From the NCBI GenBank assembly GCA_018433085.1, contig JAHDRW010000022.1, forward strand, positions 1 to 64,000: a DNA stretch of 64,000 nt, in the 5' to 3' direction. The notes under the pieces are model-generated. The model saw only the letters and a list, made by a program, of their open reading frames with translations, made no database searches and was not told the DNA's origin. Positions 25,312-33,577 of the stretch are shown here, one piece after another. The stretch's first letter is position 1. Each line of letters opens with the position of its first letter. Source of the stretch: Deltaproteobacteria bacterium. Its GTDB lineage: Bacteria; Desulfobacterota; Desulfomonilia; UBA1062. The translations under genes and the position numbers were made by a program.

Positions 25312-25350
25312 GGCCTGAAGGTCCGGCCGGAGAAAGAGCCGGATCAGGCC
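25312..25350. terminator. Bulged hairpin between convergent genes
   Basis: The outer arms GGCCTGA (25312-25318) and TCAGGCC (25344-25350) and the inner arms TCCGGC (25322-25327) and GCCGGA (25338-25343) form a 13-bp stem with a 3-base bulge. It lies between the DUF1330 and ahbC stop codons. There is no clear T-run, so a bidirectional terminator role is inferred from position. Confidence 0.45.
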
Positions 25351-25374
25351 CGGGCCACTTCATCCCCCGGTATC

Positions 25375-26547
25375 TCAGGAGATCTCGTCGTCTCTCAGGT
25401 AGCAGGCGGGGTCTTCACCCCATGGGTCTCCCGTAGCCGCCTCGGCGCGGGCGCGGAAGTTGCCCGCGCACACATCGAGCCACCGGCATTTCCGGCACCT
25501 GCCCTGCACATGCTCCTTCTTGTTTTTAAGCTTCATGAGAAACTCGTTGGAGCTATCCTCCCAGATAGCGGAGAAGGGCCTTTCCCGGACGTTGCCCAGC
25601 ACCCGGGTGCGCCAGAACTGGTCGGGGTAGACCTCGCCGTTCCAGTTGACGCAGCCGATGCCCAGCCCTGAGGAGTTGCCCCCGTTCATCTTCAGCAGTT
25701 CGAGCACCCCTTGAGCCCGGGGGTCGTTCTGCCTTTTCATGCGCAGGTACACATACGGGCCGTCCGCGTGGTTGTCCACGGTGAGCACCTCCACCTGGCG
25801 CCCGGCGTCGATCATCTCTTTCGTACGGTCCATGATGAGATCCAGGGTGTCCCGCGTCTGCTCCGGGGAGAGGTCCTCCTCCATGAGCTCTCTGGCCCTG
25901 CCTGTGTACACCAGGTGGTAGAAGCAGATGCGGGATATGCCCTCGGCCTTCATGAGATCGAGGATCCCGGGTATTTCGGAGATATTGCGCCGGTTCATGG
26001 TGAAGCGCAGGCCCACCTTGATGTTCTGGTTCATGGCGTGCTCGATGCCCTTGAGCGCGTCGCGGAAGGCGCCGGGGACACCGCGGAAGGCGTCGTTGAT
26101 CTCCTGGAGCCCGTCCAGGCTCACCCCGATGTAGGAGAGGCCGCAGTCTGCGAGCTTCATAGCCAAGTCCCGGGTGATCAGGGTCCCGTTGGTGGAGATG
26201 ACGGCCCGCATGTCCGATTTGACCGTGCGCTTGACCAGTTCGGGCAGGTCTCTGCGGATGAGCGGTTCCCCGCCGGAGAAGAGAATCACCGGGGATCCGT
26301 AGTCGTGCAGCTGCGCGATGAGCTCCATCCCCTCACCGGTGGTGAGCTCGTCCTGCGGCGCGTCGGTCGCCGCGTAGCAGTGCACGCACCTTAAGTTGCA
26401 GGCGGACGTGATGTTCCACACCACCACCGGCTTCTTGTCGGCCGAGAACTGGAGCAGATGGGAGGGGAGGTCTCTGGAGGCCCTGCCGTACCTCAAGGGG
26501 TCGGATGCCTCCACGGTCCCGCAGTAGAGCTTGGAAATTCCGATCAC
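25375..26547 (-). CDS. ahbC: AhbC-type radical SAM heme-biosynthesis protein (12,18-didecarboxysiroheme deacetylase)
   Basis: A 390-residue radical SAM enzyme. The N-terminal signature MIGISKLYCGTVEASDPLRY followed by FSADKKPVVVWNITSACNLR is typical of AhbC/NirJ1. The SAM cluster motif is CNLRCVHC. C-terminal cysteines (GCVNWNGEVYPDQFW, then CRKCRWLDVCAGNF) bind an auxiliary cluster as in SPASM-type proteins. AhbC removes two acetate side chains from 12,18-didecarboxysiroheme in the alternative heme pathway of sulfate reducers and methanogens. Its start overlaps the cobA-hemD stop (26544-26547), so it is the last gene of the tetrapyrrole operon. A NirJ-type role in heme d1 synthesis cannot be excluded, but no other d1 gene is seen. 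Confidence 0.87.
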   Translation of the reverse strand: MIGISKLYCGTVEASDPLRYGRASRDLPSHLLQFSADKKPVVVWNITSACNLRCVHCYAATDAPQDELTTGEGMELIAQLHDYGSPVILFSGGEPLIRRDLPELVKRTVKSDMRAVISTNGTLITRDLAMKLADCGLSYIGVSLDGLQEINDAFRGVPGAFRDALKGIEHAMNQNIKVGLRFTMNRRNISEIPGILDLMKAEGISRICFYHLVYTGRARELMEEDLSPEQTRDTLDLIMDRTKEMIDAGRQVEVLTVDNHADGPYVYLRMKRQNDPRAQGVLELLKMNGGNSSGLGIGCVNWNGEVYPDQFWRTRVLGNVRERPFSAIWEDSSNEFLMKLKNKKEHVQGRCRKCRWLDVCAGNFRARAEAATGDPWGEDPACYLRDDEIS

Positions 26548-28025
26548 AGCGATTCTCCTTTCAATGCTTCGATAACGCCCTCGTCGGTGTATTCGCCGGC
26601 CGTCACCCGCGCGGGCACGCCGAGCCTCTGCATGGCGGCTGCGGTCACCGGGCCGATGGCCGCCAGCAGTTTGGTCAGGAGCAGGTCTTGCTCATCGCCC
26701 AGGAGCTCGATGGCGTGCCGGATTCCCGAGGGGCTGGTGAAGACCACGGTATCCGCCTCCGCCAGCGCGGAGAGGAACCCCTCCTTCGAGGCCTCCTCCG
26801 GAAGCACGGTCTCATACACCGGGATCTCCAGGACATCCGCACCCCGCTCTCTGAGGGCGTTCACCAGGTAGCCTCTCGCACCCCGAGCGCGGGGCAGGCA
26901 CACCCGTTTCCCCGAGAGGTCCGTTTCCTTAAGCATTTCCACGATCCCCTCGGCGCGATATTCCCCGGCCATGCCGTCCGCGCGGATGCCGTAGGCGAGA
27001 AGCGCGGCCCTGGTTCTGGGCCCGATGCAGTAGATTCCGCTCCTGCCGAAACTGCGTGCGTCCAGATTCGCCGCGAGCATCTTGTCCATGAAGAGCGGCA
27101 CCGCGTTCTGCGAGGTGAAGATGAAGAGGTCGAAGGCGCTCACATCCGGCAGGTCAAAGGGCAGGGGGGAGATGTCCAGAAGCGGATAGAGCACCACCCT
27201 GGCGCCGTTGTCCGCAAAGAGCGAAGCGGTCTGAAGGGCGAGGTGCGAAGGACGGGTGACGAGCACGGTCCTGCCGGCAAGCGGCCTCATGGTATCGTCG
27301 TAGAGCTCCCGGCTCAGCGATGCCACCGCCCCGACCACGATGATGCACGGGGAGCCGATGGCGTGCTCCCGGGCATCCTGTCCGACCCTGGCAAGGGTTG
27401 AGACCACCCGGCGCTGCAGGGGGGTGGTGGCGTTCTGCACGAGGGCGCAGGGTGTCTCCGGGCTCATTCCCTCCTGCACGAGCCTCTCTGCGATTTCCTT
27501 GATGCGCGAGGCGCCCATGAGGAACACGAGGGTCCCCTTCTCGGCGGCCAGGTGCTTCCAGTCGAGAAAGCCGGAATCTTTGGAGATGTCTTCGTGCGCG
27601 GTTACGAACTTGACCGACGATGCATACCCCCGGTGGGTGGGGGGGATGCCGGCGCTGACCGGGCCTGCAATGGCGGAGGTGATCCCCGGGACGATCTCGA
27701 AGGGGATGCCGTGCTCTTTGAGGTAGAGAGCCTCTTCGCCACCCCGTCCGAACACGCAGGGGTCCCCGCCCTTGAGGCGCGCAACGGTCTTGCCCTGGCG
27801 TGCGAGCTCCACCAGCAGCTCGTTGATCCGGGGCTGCTTCATATATGCCTTTCCGCCGCGCTTCCCCACATACCTCTTCTCCGCTCCCGGCCTCGCCAGT
27901 GAGAGAATCTCCAGCGGAATGAGATCGTCGTAGACGATCACATCGCACCGGGGAATGATGCGGCACGCCTTGAGGGTGACGAGGCCGGGATCGCCCGGCC
28001 CGGCGCCGATGAGGAAGACCTTCAT
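26544..28025 (-). CDS. cobA-hemD: Fused uroporphyrinogen-III C-methyltransferase / uroporphyrinogen-III synthase
   Basis: A 493-residue bifunctional enzyme. Residues 1-245 are a SAM-dependent tetrapyrrole methylase: MKVFLIGAGPGDPGLVTLKA, ARLKGGDPCVFGRGGEEALY, GIPPTHRGYASSVKFVTAHE and MGASRIKEIAERLVQEG. It makes precorrin-2. Residues about 255-493 are HemD, which closes and inverts ring D: RPLAGRTVLVTRPSHLALQT, then FTSQNAVPLFMD and TVVFTSPSGIRHAIELLG. Such CobA-HemD fusions are common in Desulfobacterota, Firmicutes and Actinobacteria. ATG 28025 has CCGGAGG upstream and overlaps the hemC stop; its own stop overlaps the ahbC start. Confidence 0.95.
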   Translation of the reverse strand: MKVFLIGAGPGDPGLVTLKACRIIPRCDVIVYDDLIPLEILSLARPGAEKRYVGKRGGKAYMKQPRINELLVELARQGKTVARLKGGDPCVFGRGGEEALYLKEHGIPFEIVPGITSAIAGPVSAGIPPTHRGYASSVKFVTAHEDISKDSGFLDWKHLAAEKGTLVFLMGASRIKEIAERLVQEGMSPETPCALVQNATTPLQRRVVSTLARVGQDAREHAIGSPCIIVVGAVASLSRELYDDTMRPLAGRTVLVTRPSHLALQTASLFADNGARVVLYPLLDISPLPFDLPDVSAFDLFIFTSQNAVPLFMDKMLAANLDARSFGRSGIYCIGPRTRAALLAYGIRADGMAGEYRAEGIVEMLKETDLSGKRVCLPRARGARGYLVNALRERGADVLEIPVYETVLPEEASKEGFLSALAEADTVVFTSPSGIRHAIELLGDEQDLLLTKLLAAIGPVTAAAMQRLGVPARVTAGEYTDEGVIEALKGESL

Positions 28026-28915
28026 GAAAGAACCTCCGGGCGGACCCTTTCCTTCAGGGCAAGGGCCAGGCGCCGCCCCACCGAAGGATCCGTGCCCTGC
28101 ATGCGCATCTGCTCCATGCACGTCTCGTCGGGGTTCCCGAGCATGCCCAGGATGGAGATGGCCGCGTGGCCGTCCAGGGTCGCATACGCCCCTGCGGGGA
28201 GATTGCAGTCGGACCCCAGGGCCGCGAGAAACTCCCGCTCCGCCTCCGCGCAGATCCGGGTGGGACGGTGGTCCATCCTTCCGAGCAGGGTGTTGAGCTC
28301 TTCGTCGGCGCCTCTCGCCTCGACCGCGATGATGCCCTGACCGGGGGAGGGCACCATGCTCCGGACATCGAGCCCCACGCCTTCTTCAAGGCCAAGCCTC
28401 CTGACGCCCGCCGCGGCCAGGACCACCGCGTCCACCGTTTTCCCCACCTTGCCGAGCCTTGTGGGCACGTTCCCCCGGATGTCCACCACCTCCAGATCGG
28501 GGCGGAGCTTGCGCACCTGGCACCGCCTGCGCATGCTCGACGTGCCGAGGCGGGCCCCTGCGGGGAGATCTTTCAGGGTGTGGCCGCCTGCGGAGAAGAG
28601 CATGTCCCGGGGGTCTTCCCGTTCGAGGTACGCACCGATGGCGAGCCCCTGGGGCAGCACGGCCTGCATGTCCTTGAGGCTGTGGACCGCGAGGTCGATC
28701 TCGCCGTCCAGAAGCCTGCGCTCGATCTCCTTGACGAACACGCCCTTGCCGCCGATGGTGTCCAGGGGGGCGTCCGAGAGGATGTCGCCGGTGGTCTTCA
28801 CCGTGCATATCTCGATGGCGACACCCGGTTCCAGCCGGGCAAGCGCCTCCCGCACCATGTTTGTCTGCAGCAGCGCAAGGCTGCTACCCCTTGTGCCGAT
28901 CCTGATAATCCTCAT
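28022..28915 (-). CDS. hemC: Hydroxymethylbilane synthase (porphobilinogen deaminase)
   Basis: A 297-residue enzyme that polymerises four porphobilinogens. Clear motifs are IRIGTRGSSLALLQTNMV, DLAVHSLKDMQAVLPQG, LGTSSMRRRCQVRKLRPDLE and VPSPGQGIIAVE. The dipyrromethane cofactor Cys lies in LAALGSDCNLPAGAYA. It overlaps hemA by 32 bases at its start and cobA-hemD by four bases at its end, so translation is coupled through the operon. Confidence 0.97.
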   Translation of the reverse strand: MRIIRIGTRGSSLALLQTNMVREALARLEPGVAIEICTVKTTGDILSDAPLDTIGGKGVFVKEIERRLLDGEIDLAVHSLKDMQAVLPQGLAIGAYLEREDPRDMLFSAGGHTLKDLPAGARLGTSSMRRRCQVRKLRPDLEVVDIRGNVPTRLGKVGKTVDAVVLAAAGVRRLGLEEGVGLDVRSMVPSPGQGIIAVEARGADEELNTLLGRMDHRPTRICAEAEREFLAALGSDCNLPAGAYATLDGHAAISILGMLGNPDETCMEQMRMQGTDPSVGRRLALALKERVRPEVLS

Positions 28916-30119
28916 CGAGCTGGAAGATCCTCCGTGTCTGTTCGATATTGGTGAGCGTGGGGTGCTCCTTCAGATAGCTCGCCACCCGGTGGAGATACCG
29001 CTTGAGCGATGAGCGGAGCCTCTGCTCCACAATGGCTGCATGCCGGGGCTCGAGCGAGTTCGCCCCCATCTCCGAGGCGATGTACTCATCCATGAGGCTA
29101 AACAGGTCCCGTATGGTGGCCTGGGCGTCCAGGGAGCCGGCCCATCGGGCGAAGCGCTCCACCTCGGACGAAATAATGGCCAGCGCCTTGTCCGTTTCCT
29201 CCTGGCGGAAGGAAACATGCTTGTCCACAATGGATTTGAGCGCATCGATGTCATAGAGATAACAGTTGTAGCATTTGCCTGCCTCGGGCTCCACGTCCCG
29301 CGGGACCGCGATGTCGATGATGATCATGGGCTCGTTCCTGCGCTGCTTCATCACATCGTCCATTATTGACCGGGTGATGATGGGGGTCGGGGAGCCGGTG
29401 GAGGTGATGACGATGGCGCACCGCAGGAGCTCTTCCCTCAAGGCGCTGAAAGACCGGGGCTTTCCGCCCAGCTCCTCGGCCAGGTCGCATGCGGCGGGAA
29501 AGGTACGGTTGATGATGCACAGGTCGCCCGCGCCCCGGTCCTTGAGGCGGCGGGCGGCGATGCCAGCCATGTCGCCTGCCCCGATGACGAGAACCGGGCT
29601 GGCACTGATGTCGCCGAAGATGTGACAGGCCAGTTCGACCGCCTGTGAGGCCACGGATACCGGGTATCTGCCGATGGAGGTCTCGGTGCGCACCCGTTTG
29701 GCCGTCCGGAAGGTCCGGTGCAGGGCCTTGTTCAGGAAGACAGAGGTGGTGCCGGCGGCCAGGGCCTGCCGATAGGCGTCTTTGACCTGGCCCAGGATCT
29801 GGTTCTCCCCGATGATGAGGGAATCGAGGCCCGATGCCACCATGAACAGGTGCCGGATCGCCTCTTCGCCCCGGAAGGTCTCGCAGTGGCGCCTGAACTC
29901 TTCGTCCGGCATTTCCGAAAGGGCTGCCACATGCTGCACCAGGGCGTTCTCATCCACCCCGGTCCAGTACACCTCGGTGCGGTTGCAGGTGGTGAGCGCA
30001 TACACCTCTCCGCCACGCACGCACAGGCTCCGGAAGTCCTGGGGCGACAGGAGGATCTTTTCCCTGACCTCCACGGGTGCGCTCCGGTGGTTGATGCTGA
30101 TGCAGCCGATCCGGTTCAT
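28884..30119 (-). CDS. hemA: Glutamyl-tRNA reductase
   Basis: A 411-residue enzyme that reduces glutamyl-tRNA to glutamate-1-semialdehyde, the first committed step of C5-pathway heme synthesis. MNRIGCISINHRSAPVEVRE is the typical N-terminus. The catalytic Cys lies in LTTCNRTEVY. LIIGENQILGQVKDAYRQAL, VLVIGAGDMAGIAARRL (NADPH site) and IIDIAVPRDVEPEAG are conserved. ATG 30119 overlaps the stop of the HemX-like gene. The C-terminal dimerisation helices overlap the start of hemC. Confidence 0.97.
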   Translation of the reverse strand: MNRIGCISINHRSAPVEVREKILLSPQDFRSLCVRGGEVYALTTCNRTEVYWTGVDENALVQHVAALSEMPDEEFRRHCETFRGEEAIRHLFMVASGLDSLIIGENQILGQVKDAYRQALAAGTTSVFLNKALHRTFRTAKRVRTETSIGRYPVSVASQAVELACHIFGDISASPVLVIGAGDMAGIAARRLKDRGAGDLCIINRTFPAACDLAEELGGKPRSFSALREELLRCAIVITSTGSPTPIITRSIMDDVMKQRRNEPMIIIDIAVPRDVEPEAGKCYNCYLYDIDALKSIVDKHVSFRQEETDKALAIISSEVERFARWAGSLDAQATIRDLFSLMDEYIASEMGANSLEPRHAAIVEQRLRSSLKRYLHRVASYLKEHPTLTNIEQTRRIFQLDEDYQDRHKG

Positions 30120-30934
30120 CGGGTAAGCCCCGCGCCGTGGGCGCCCGGGTATGCCAGGTTTATCCCGACGAACAGGAGAATCATGAGCAGGAATCCGGTA
30201 ATGGTGATGATCGCGGTCCTCCTGCCCGACCACCGGATGGCGAACCGCTGGTGAAGGCTGAATGCAAAGACCACCCACATGGCCGCCCCTGCCGAGATCT
30301 TCATGACGATCTGGGAAAGGTCCACGCCCAGGCTCGATGCCCACAGGGCTCCGAAGAGAATGCCCGCGGTGATGGCGACGAACCCTGCACCGAGGCAGGC
30401 GGACAGGATTCTGTCCAAGAGCTTCAAGGGGGGGAGGCTCGCCACGGTCCAGTGGAGGCGCCCTTTCCGGATGATGTCCTCATGGATCAGATAGACGATC
30501 GACACCACGAATGCCACGGCAAAGAGCGCCTCTCCGGCTACCACGCTCACGGTGTGCAGGGGATACCACGCCTGGAACATTACGGGAAGAGGGCCGCCGG
30601 CGCCTGCCTGAAGCCTCGGAGCGATCATCCCGAGGGCTATGACCGCCACGGGCAGGAAGAAGGCGCCGAGCACCGCGGTCTGCCTTCGGAAGGCAAAAAA
30701 GATGAAGACCAGGGAAGCGAATAGAATCATCATGTTTGCGGCCTGGACGGGAGACGCCAGGGGGATGCGATGAGCCGGTCCGGTCAGGGAGAGGGTGAGG
30801 AGGAGGTGGAGTGTGACGCTCACGAGGAAGAGCCCGCGGGCGATCAGCACGGCCGGGCGCCTTCTCCAGAAGAGATAGGTGATGAAGCAGACGCCGGTGA
30901 GGACATAGAGGAGAACCATAATCCACAGGATCAC
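30116..30934 (-). CDS. hemX: HemX/CcsA-family membrane protein
   Basis: A 272-residue membrane protein with about eight helices. It belongs to the cytochrome c assembly (CcsA/HemX) family: FQAWYPLHTVSVVAGEALFA and LPPLKLLDRILSACLGAGF hold the conserved core, and late GALWASSLGVDLSQIVMK matches the family's WG-like loop in altered form (usual GAxWAxxxWGxYW). HemX proteins next to hemA modulate glutamyl-tRNA reductase level in Bacillus; CcsA relatives carry heme for cytochrome c. Position before hemA favours HemX. The GTG start at 30934 shares GTGA with the stop of the upstream gene. Confidence 0.82.
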   Translation of the reverse strand: MILWIMVLLYVLTGVCFITYLFWRRRPAVLIARGLFLVSVTLHLLLTLSLTGPAHRIPLASPVQAANMMILFASLVFIFFAFRRQTAVLGAFFLPVAVIALGMIAPRLQAGAGGPLPVMFQAWYPLHTVSVVAGEALFAVAFVVSIVYLIHEDIIRKGRLHWTVASLPPLKLLDRILSACLGAGFVAITAGILFGALWASSLGVDLSQIVMKISAGAAMWVVFAFSLHQRFAIRWSGRRTAIITITGFLLMILLFVGINLAYPGAHGAGLTR

Positions 30935-31617
30935 GGCAGCATCTCCGTCAGGTCGATGTGCTGTCCGAGTGCCTCGAAGAGTATCCGTTCCGCGAGCTCC
31001 CGATCGTGCTCGCGGATGGCGTCCAGGAGCTCGGAGTCGACCAGCACCTCGAATATCCGTTTGCGGTCTTTCTGCCCGCCTTCCCCGGAGAGCACGATGG
31101 GCCTGATCCTGCCCATGATGAGCGCGAGTACGGAATACTCGTCCCCCAGCAGCTTCCCGATCCGAAGGCGCATCTTTTTCGAGAGCGCCGGAGAAACCCC
31201 GCCGGTCGAGATGGCGATCTTGATGGGGCCCTTTTCCACAACCGAGGGAACAATGAAGCTGCACAGCCTGGGCTGGTCCACTGCATTGCAGAACACACGG
31301 CGTGAATCGGCGTCCCTGCTCACCGCCGTATTCGTCTTTTCATCATCCGTTGCCGCGATGACCAGCCAGGCCCCGTCCAGATCCCCGGGTTTGTAGTCCC
31401 TGCGCACGATTTCAAGCCCTGTATCCTGTGCAATCTTTTCAACGACCTCGGGCGCAATGACCTTTACGCGAGCGCCTGCCTTGCGGAGGGGCTCGATCTT
31501 CCGCCAGGCCACCATGCCCCCGCCCACTACCACGACGGGCCTGTCGCGGAGGTCGATGAAGAGCGGGTAGTAGCGGTTGTCTATGATCTGTAGGTCATCC
31601 ATCATTTTTTTGTCCAT
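30931..31617 (-). CDS. Precorrin-2 dehydrogenase / sirohydrochlorin ferrochelatase-like (CysG N-terminal type)
   Basis: A 228-residue protein matching the Met8p/SirC/CysG-B domain: YYPLFIDLRDRPVVVVGGGM then VAWRKIEPLRKAGARVKVIA (NAD site), IAATDDEKTNTAVSRDA, RLCSFIVPSVVEKGPIKIAI and STGGVSPALSKKMRLRI. It oxidises precorrin-2 to sirohydrochlorin with NAD and may also insert iron. It provides the siroheme that the Ahb route uses. ATG 31617 follows AAAGAAGA. The CysG-A (methylase) part is encoded separately within the cobA-hemD fusion of the same operon. Confidence 0.92.
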   Translation of the reverse strand: MDKKMMDDLQIIDNRYYPLFIDLRDRPVVVVGGGMVAWRKIEPLRKAGARVKVIAPEVVEKIAQDTGLEIVRRDYKPGDLDGAWLVIAATDDEKTNTAVSRDADSRRVFCNAVDQPRLCSFIVPSVVEKGPIKIAISTGGVSPALSKKMRLRIGKLLGDEYSVLALIMGRIRPIVLSGEGGQKDRKRIFEVLVDSELLDAIREHDRELAERILFEALGQHIDLTEMLP

Positions 31618-31628
31618 TTCTTCTTTAT

Positions 31629-32387
31629 TCAGCGTACCTGTTTCAGCCAGTCCTTGACGATGGGCAGGACCCGGGGGTCCTTCCTGAGTTGGTGCGCCGC
31701 CTGCGGGAGCATAATGAGCTTCTTGGGATAGCAGGCGGCGTCAAAGAGCCTGGCGGCATGCCCCGGAGGCACGGTTTCGTCTTCTTCGCCGTGCACGATG
31801 CCGACCGGCCGCGGCGAGACGAACGGCAGGTGCACGCCCGGTCTCAGATCGAGAAAATCGTCGTACCACCGGGCAAGGTCCGGGGGGAACCGCCCGTCTC
31901 TGATAACGCCGATCCGGAGAAAGTGCTCTTTGAGCGCCAGAGGGTCTTCGGGCAGGATATCGAGAAAGTTCTCCGGCGTCGCCATGAGCAGGCTGCTCTG
32001 CAGGTATTTCTCCATGGCGGCATACCGCGCCGCGACCGCGCCTCCCGCGGAGAAGGCGACGCAGTGGATAGCCGAGGGGTCGATGCCCGGGGTGTTGTAT
32101 ACCCGGTAGACCACGGCACAGAGGTCGTCATACCACCCGTGCATGTCGAGGTTGCCCCCCGAGAGCCCGCAACCCCGGAAGTTGAAGAGGACGCAGCAAT
32201 ATCCCTCGCGCCCGAGCTCCTCCACCATGTCGAGGTAACCCCGGTCTGCGGGATCGGGGTTTCCCCCGGGAATCCCATGGCAGAAAACGACGACGGGACG
32301 CAGCCCCCGGAAGGAATCCTCAGGGCAGTACAGCCATGCTCTGATTCTTATGTCCTGCAGGGTTAGCGGTAACTCTCTGGATTTCAT
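31629..32387 (-). CDS. Alpha/beta hydrolase
   Basis: A 252-residue serine hydrolase: RPVVVFCHGIPGGNPDPADR gives the oxyanion region (HGIPGG), VLFNFRGCGLSGGNLDMHGW is typical of prolyl-oligopeptidase-like lipases, and VAFSAGGAVAARYAAM carries the nucleophile (FSAGG). The Asp (VGIVHGEEDETVPPGHA) and His (LPQAAHQLRKDP) complete the triad. It lies between the TPR-HTH gene, which it overlaps by 68 bases, and the precorrin-2 dehydrogenase gene. It is thus probably transcribed with the heme genes, though a link to heme is not established. ATG 32417 is an alternative start. Confidence 0.83.
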   Translation of the reverse strand: MKSRELPLTLQDIRIRAWLYCPEDSFRGLRPVVVFCHGIPGGNPDPADRGYLDMVEELGREGYCCVLFNFRGCGLSGGNLDMHGWYDDLCAVVYRVYNTPGIDPSAIHCVAFSAGGAVAARYAAMEKYLQSSLLMATPENFLDILPEDPLALKEHFLRIGVIRDGRFPPDLARWYDDFLDLRPGVHLPFVSPRPVGIVHGEEDETVPPGHAARLFDAACYPKKLIMLPQAAHQLRKDPRVLPIVKDWLKQVR

Positions 32388-33459
32388 CTTCAAGCAGATT
32401 GTATCTCCTGTATACAAAGGCCCACGACTGCAGCTCCTGTTCGTCGAGGACCATTTCGTCGCTGTCCGGGAAGGTTCTGGCTGGGATCCGGTTGCTCGAC
32501 GCGAGCAGACGGATAGTGGGCTCCGGGATCTTCAGCAGCATGGATGCCCTCTCCAGCGACGTCTTTTTGGGCTTTGCATGTCCGACCTTTTTGAAGACAA
32601 AGGTCTGGAGGATGTTTTTTCGGGTGGCTTCCCGGTCGCAGGAAAAGGCCTTGTCCAGGATATCGACATAGCTCTCGTCCATCTGATAGCGGATATTCGC
32701 GAGTTCCACCAGCGCCCTGACGTCATCGGGGTATTCTTCGAGCATGGCGCTCAAGATGTGCGACGCCTCTTCCATGTTGTTGAGAAAGAAATGGATCTCG
32801 GAGAGGTAGAGGTAGGTGTCCTTTTCCTTGTCGCCCAGGTCCATGGCCTTGGTGAACATTTCCAGGGCGAGGTCCAGGTGCCCCAGCTCCCGGTGACAGA
32901 TGCCAATGAGCTTGTGGATGAGAGGTGAGGTGGAGCACAGGGTGTTCGCCTTCTCCAGGTCGTCCGCGGCGATGGTGTAGTACCCCTGTTCCATCTTGCT
33001 GCGCGCGCGCGACATGAAGGTTTTGAATCGATCATCGAATCCCATGGACGAAAGGCCCAAATCCCCGTTCTTGAAATGGAACCCGGCGGTGCACAGGTCG
33101 ATGTACTCGCGATTTTCATCGAGGGGATCCCCGGACTGGAGCACGTCGATCACCCGCTGGCAGAGATTCTTGATGGGGAGCATGCTGTTGATCTTGTTCG
33201 CCACGTTGAAGCCCACGGCGCACACGTCGTTGCTGTCCATCTCGGAAAGGTGGCGGGCCTCGCTCATGAGCTCTTTGAAGAAGAGGTTCGTCATCTCCTT
33301 CGAATTGAAGATGGGAAGCCCCATCGCGGACTTATACTGCCCCGCGGGGCAGCTGTATTCATAACTGAGCCAGAGCTCGCCGTATTCGTTGTCGATTCGT
33401 TCCACCTCTACGGAGATGATCTCGATAAGTCCTTTGGGCTGTTCCAGTTTTCCACGCAT
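32320..33459 (-). CDS. TPR protein with a C-terminal excisionase/MerR-like HTH
   Basis: A 379-residue soluble protein. The N-terminal 120 residues are of unknown fold (GELWLSYEYSCPAGQYKS near the start). Residues about 145-270 contain tetratricopeptide repeats (LGHLDLALEMFTKAMDLGD and MEEASHILSAMLEEYPDD). Residues about 300-355, SLERASMLLKIPEPTIRLLA then SSNRIPARTFPD and DEQELQSWAF, look like the small winged HTH of excisionase or MerR-type proteins. It may regulate the tetrapyrrole operon that it heads. Its start follows a weak ribosome site. The mix of domains is unusual; function not recognised. Confidence 0.75.
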   Translation of the reverse strand: MRGKLEQPKGLIEIISVEVERIDNEYGELWLSYEYSCPAGQYKSAMGLPIFNSKEMTNLFFKELMSEARHLSEMDSNDVCAVGFNVANKINSMLPIKNLCQRVIDVLQSGDPLDENREYIDLCTAGFHFKNGDLGLSSMGFDDRFKTFMSRARSKMEQGYYTIAADDLEKANTLCSTSPLIHKLIGICHRELGHLDLALEMFTKAMDLGDKEKDTYLYLSEIHFFLNNMEEASHILSAMLEEYPDDVRALVELANIRYQMDESYVDILDKAFSCDREATRKNILQTFVFKKVGHAKPKKTSLERASMLLKIPEPTIRLLASSNRIPARTFPDSDEMVLDEQELQSWAFVYRRYNLLEDEIQRVTANPAGHKNQSMAVLP

Positions 33460-33577
33460 GGGGAAAATCTATGCTGAGGGCGCCAAAATGTCAACAGGCG
33501 GAAAGCAAAGAGCTGGCCAATTACCGGTGGAAACAGGGGTGGATTTGTGATAGCTCACTGGTCACGGAGGTTGAAAT

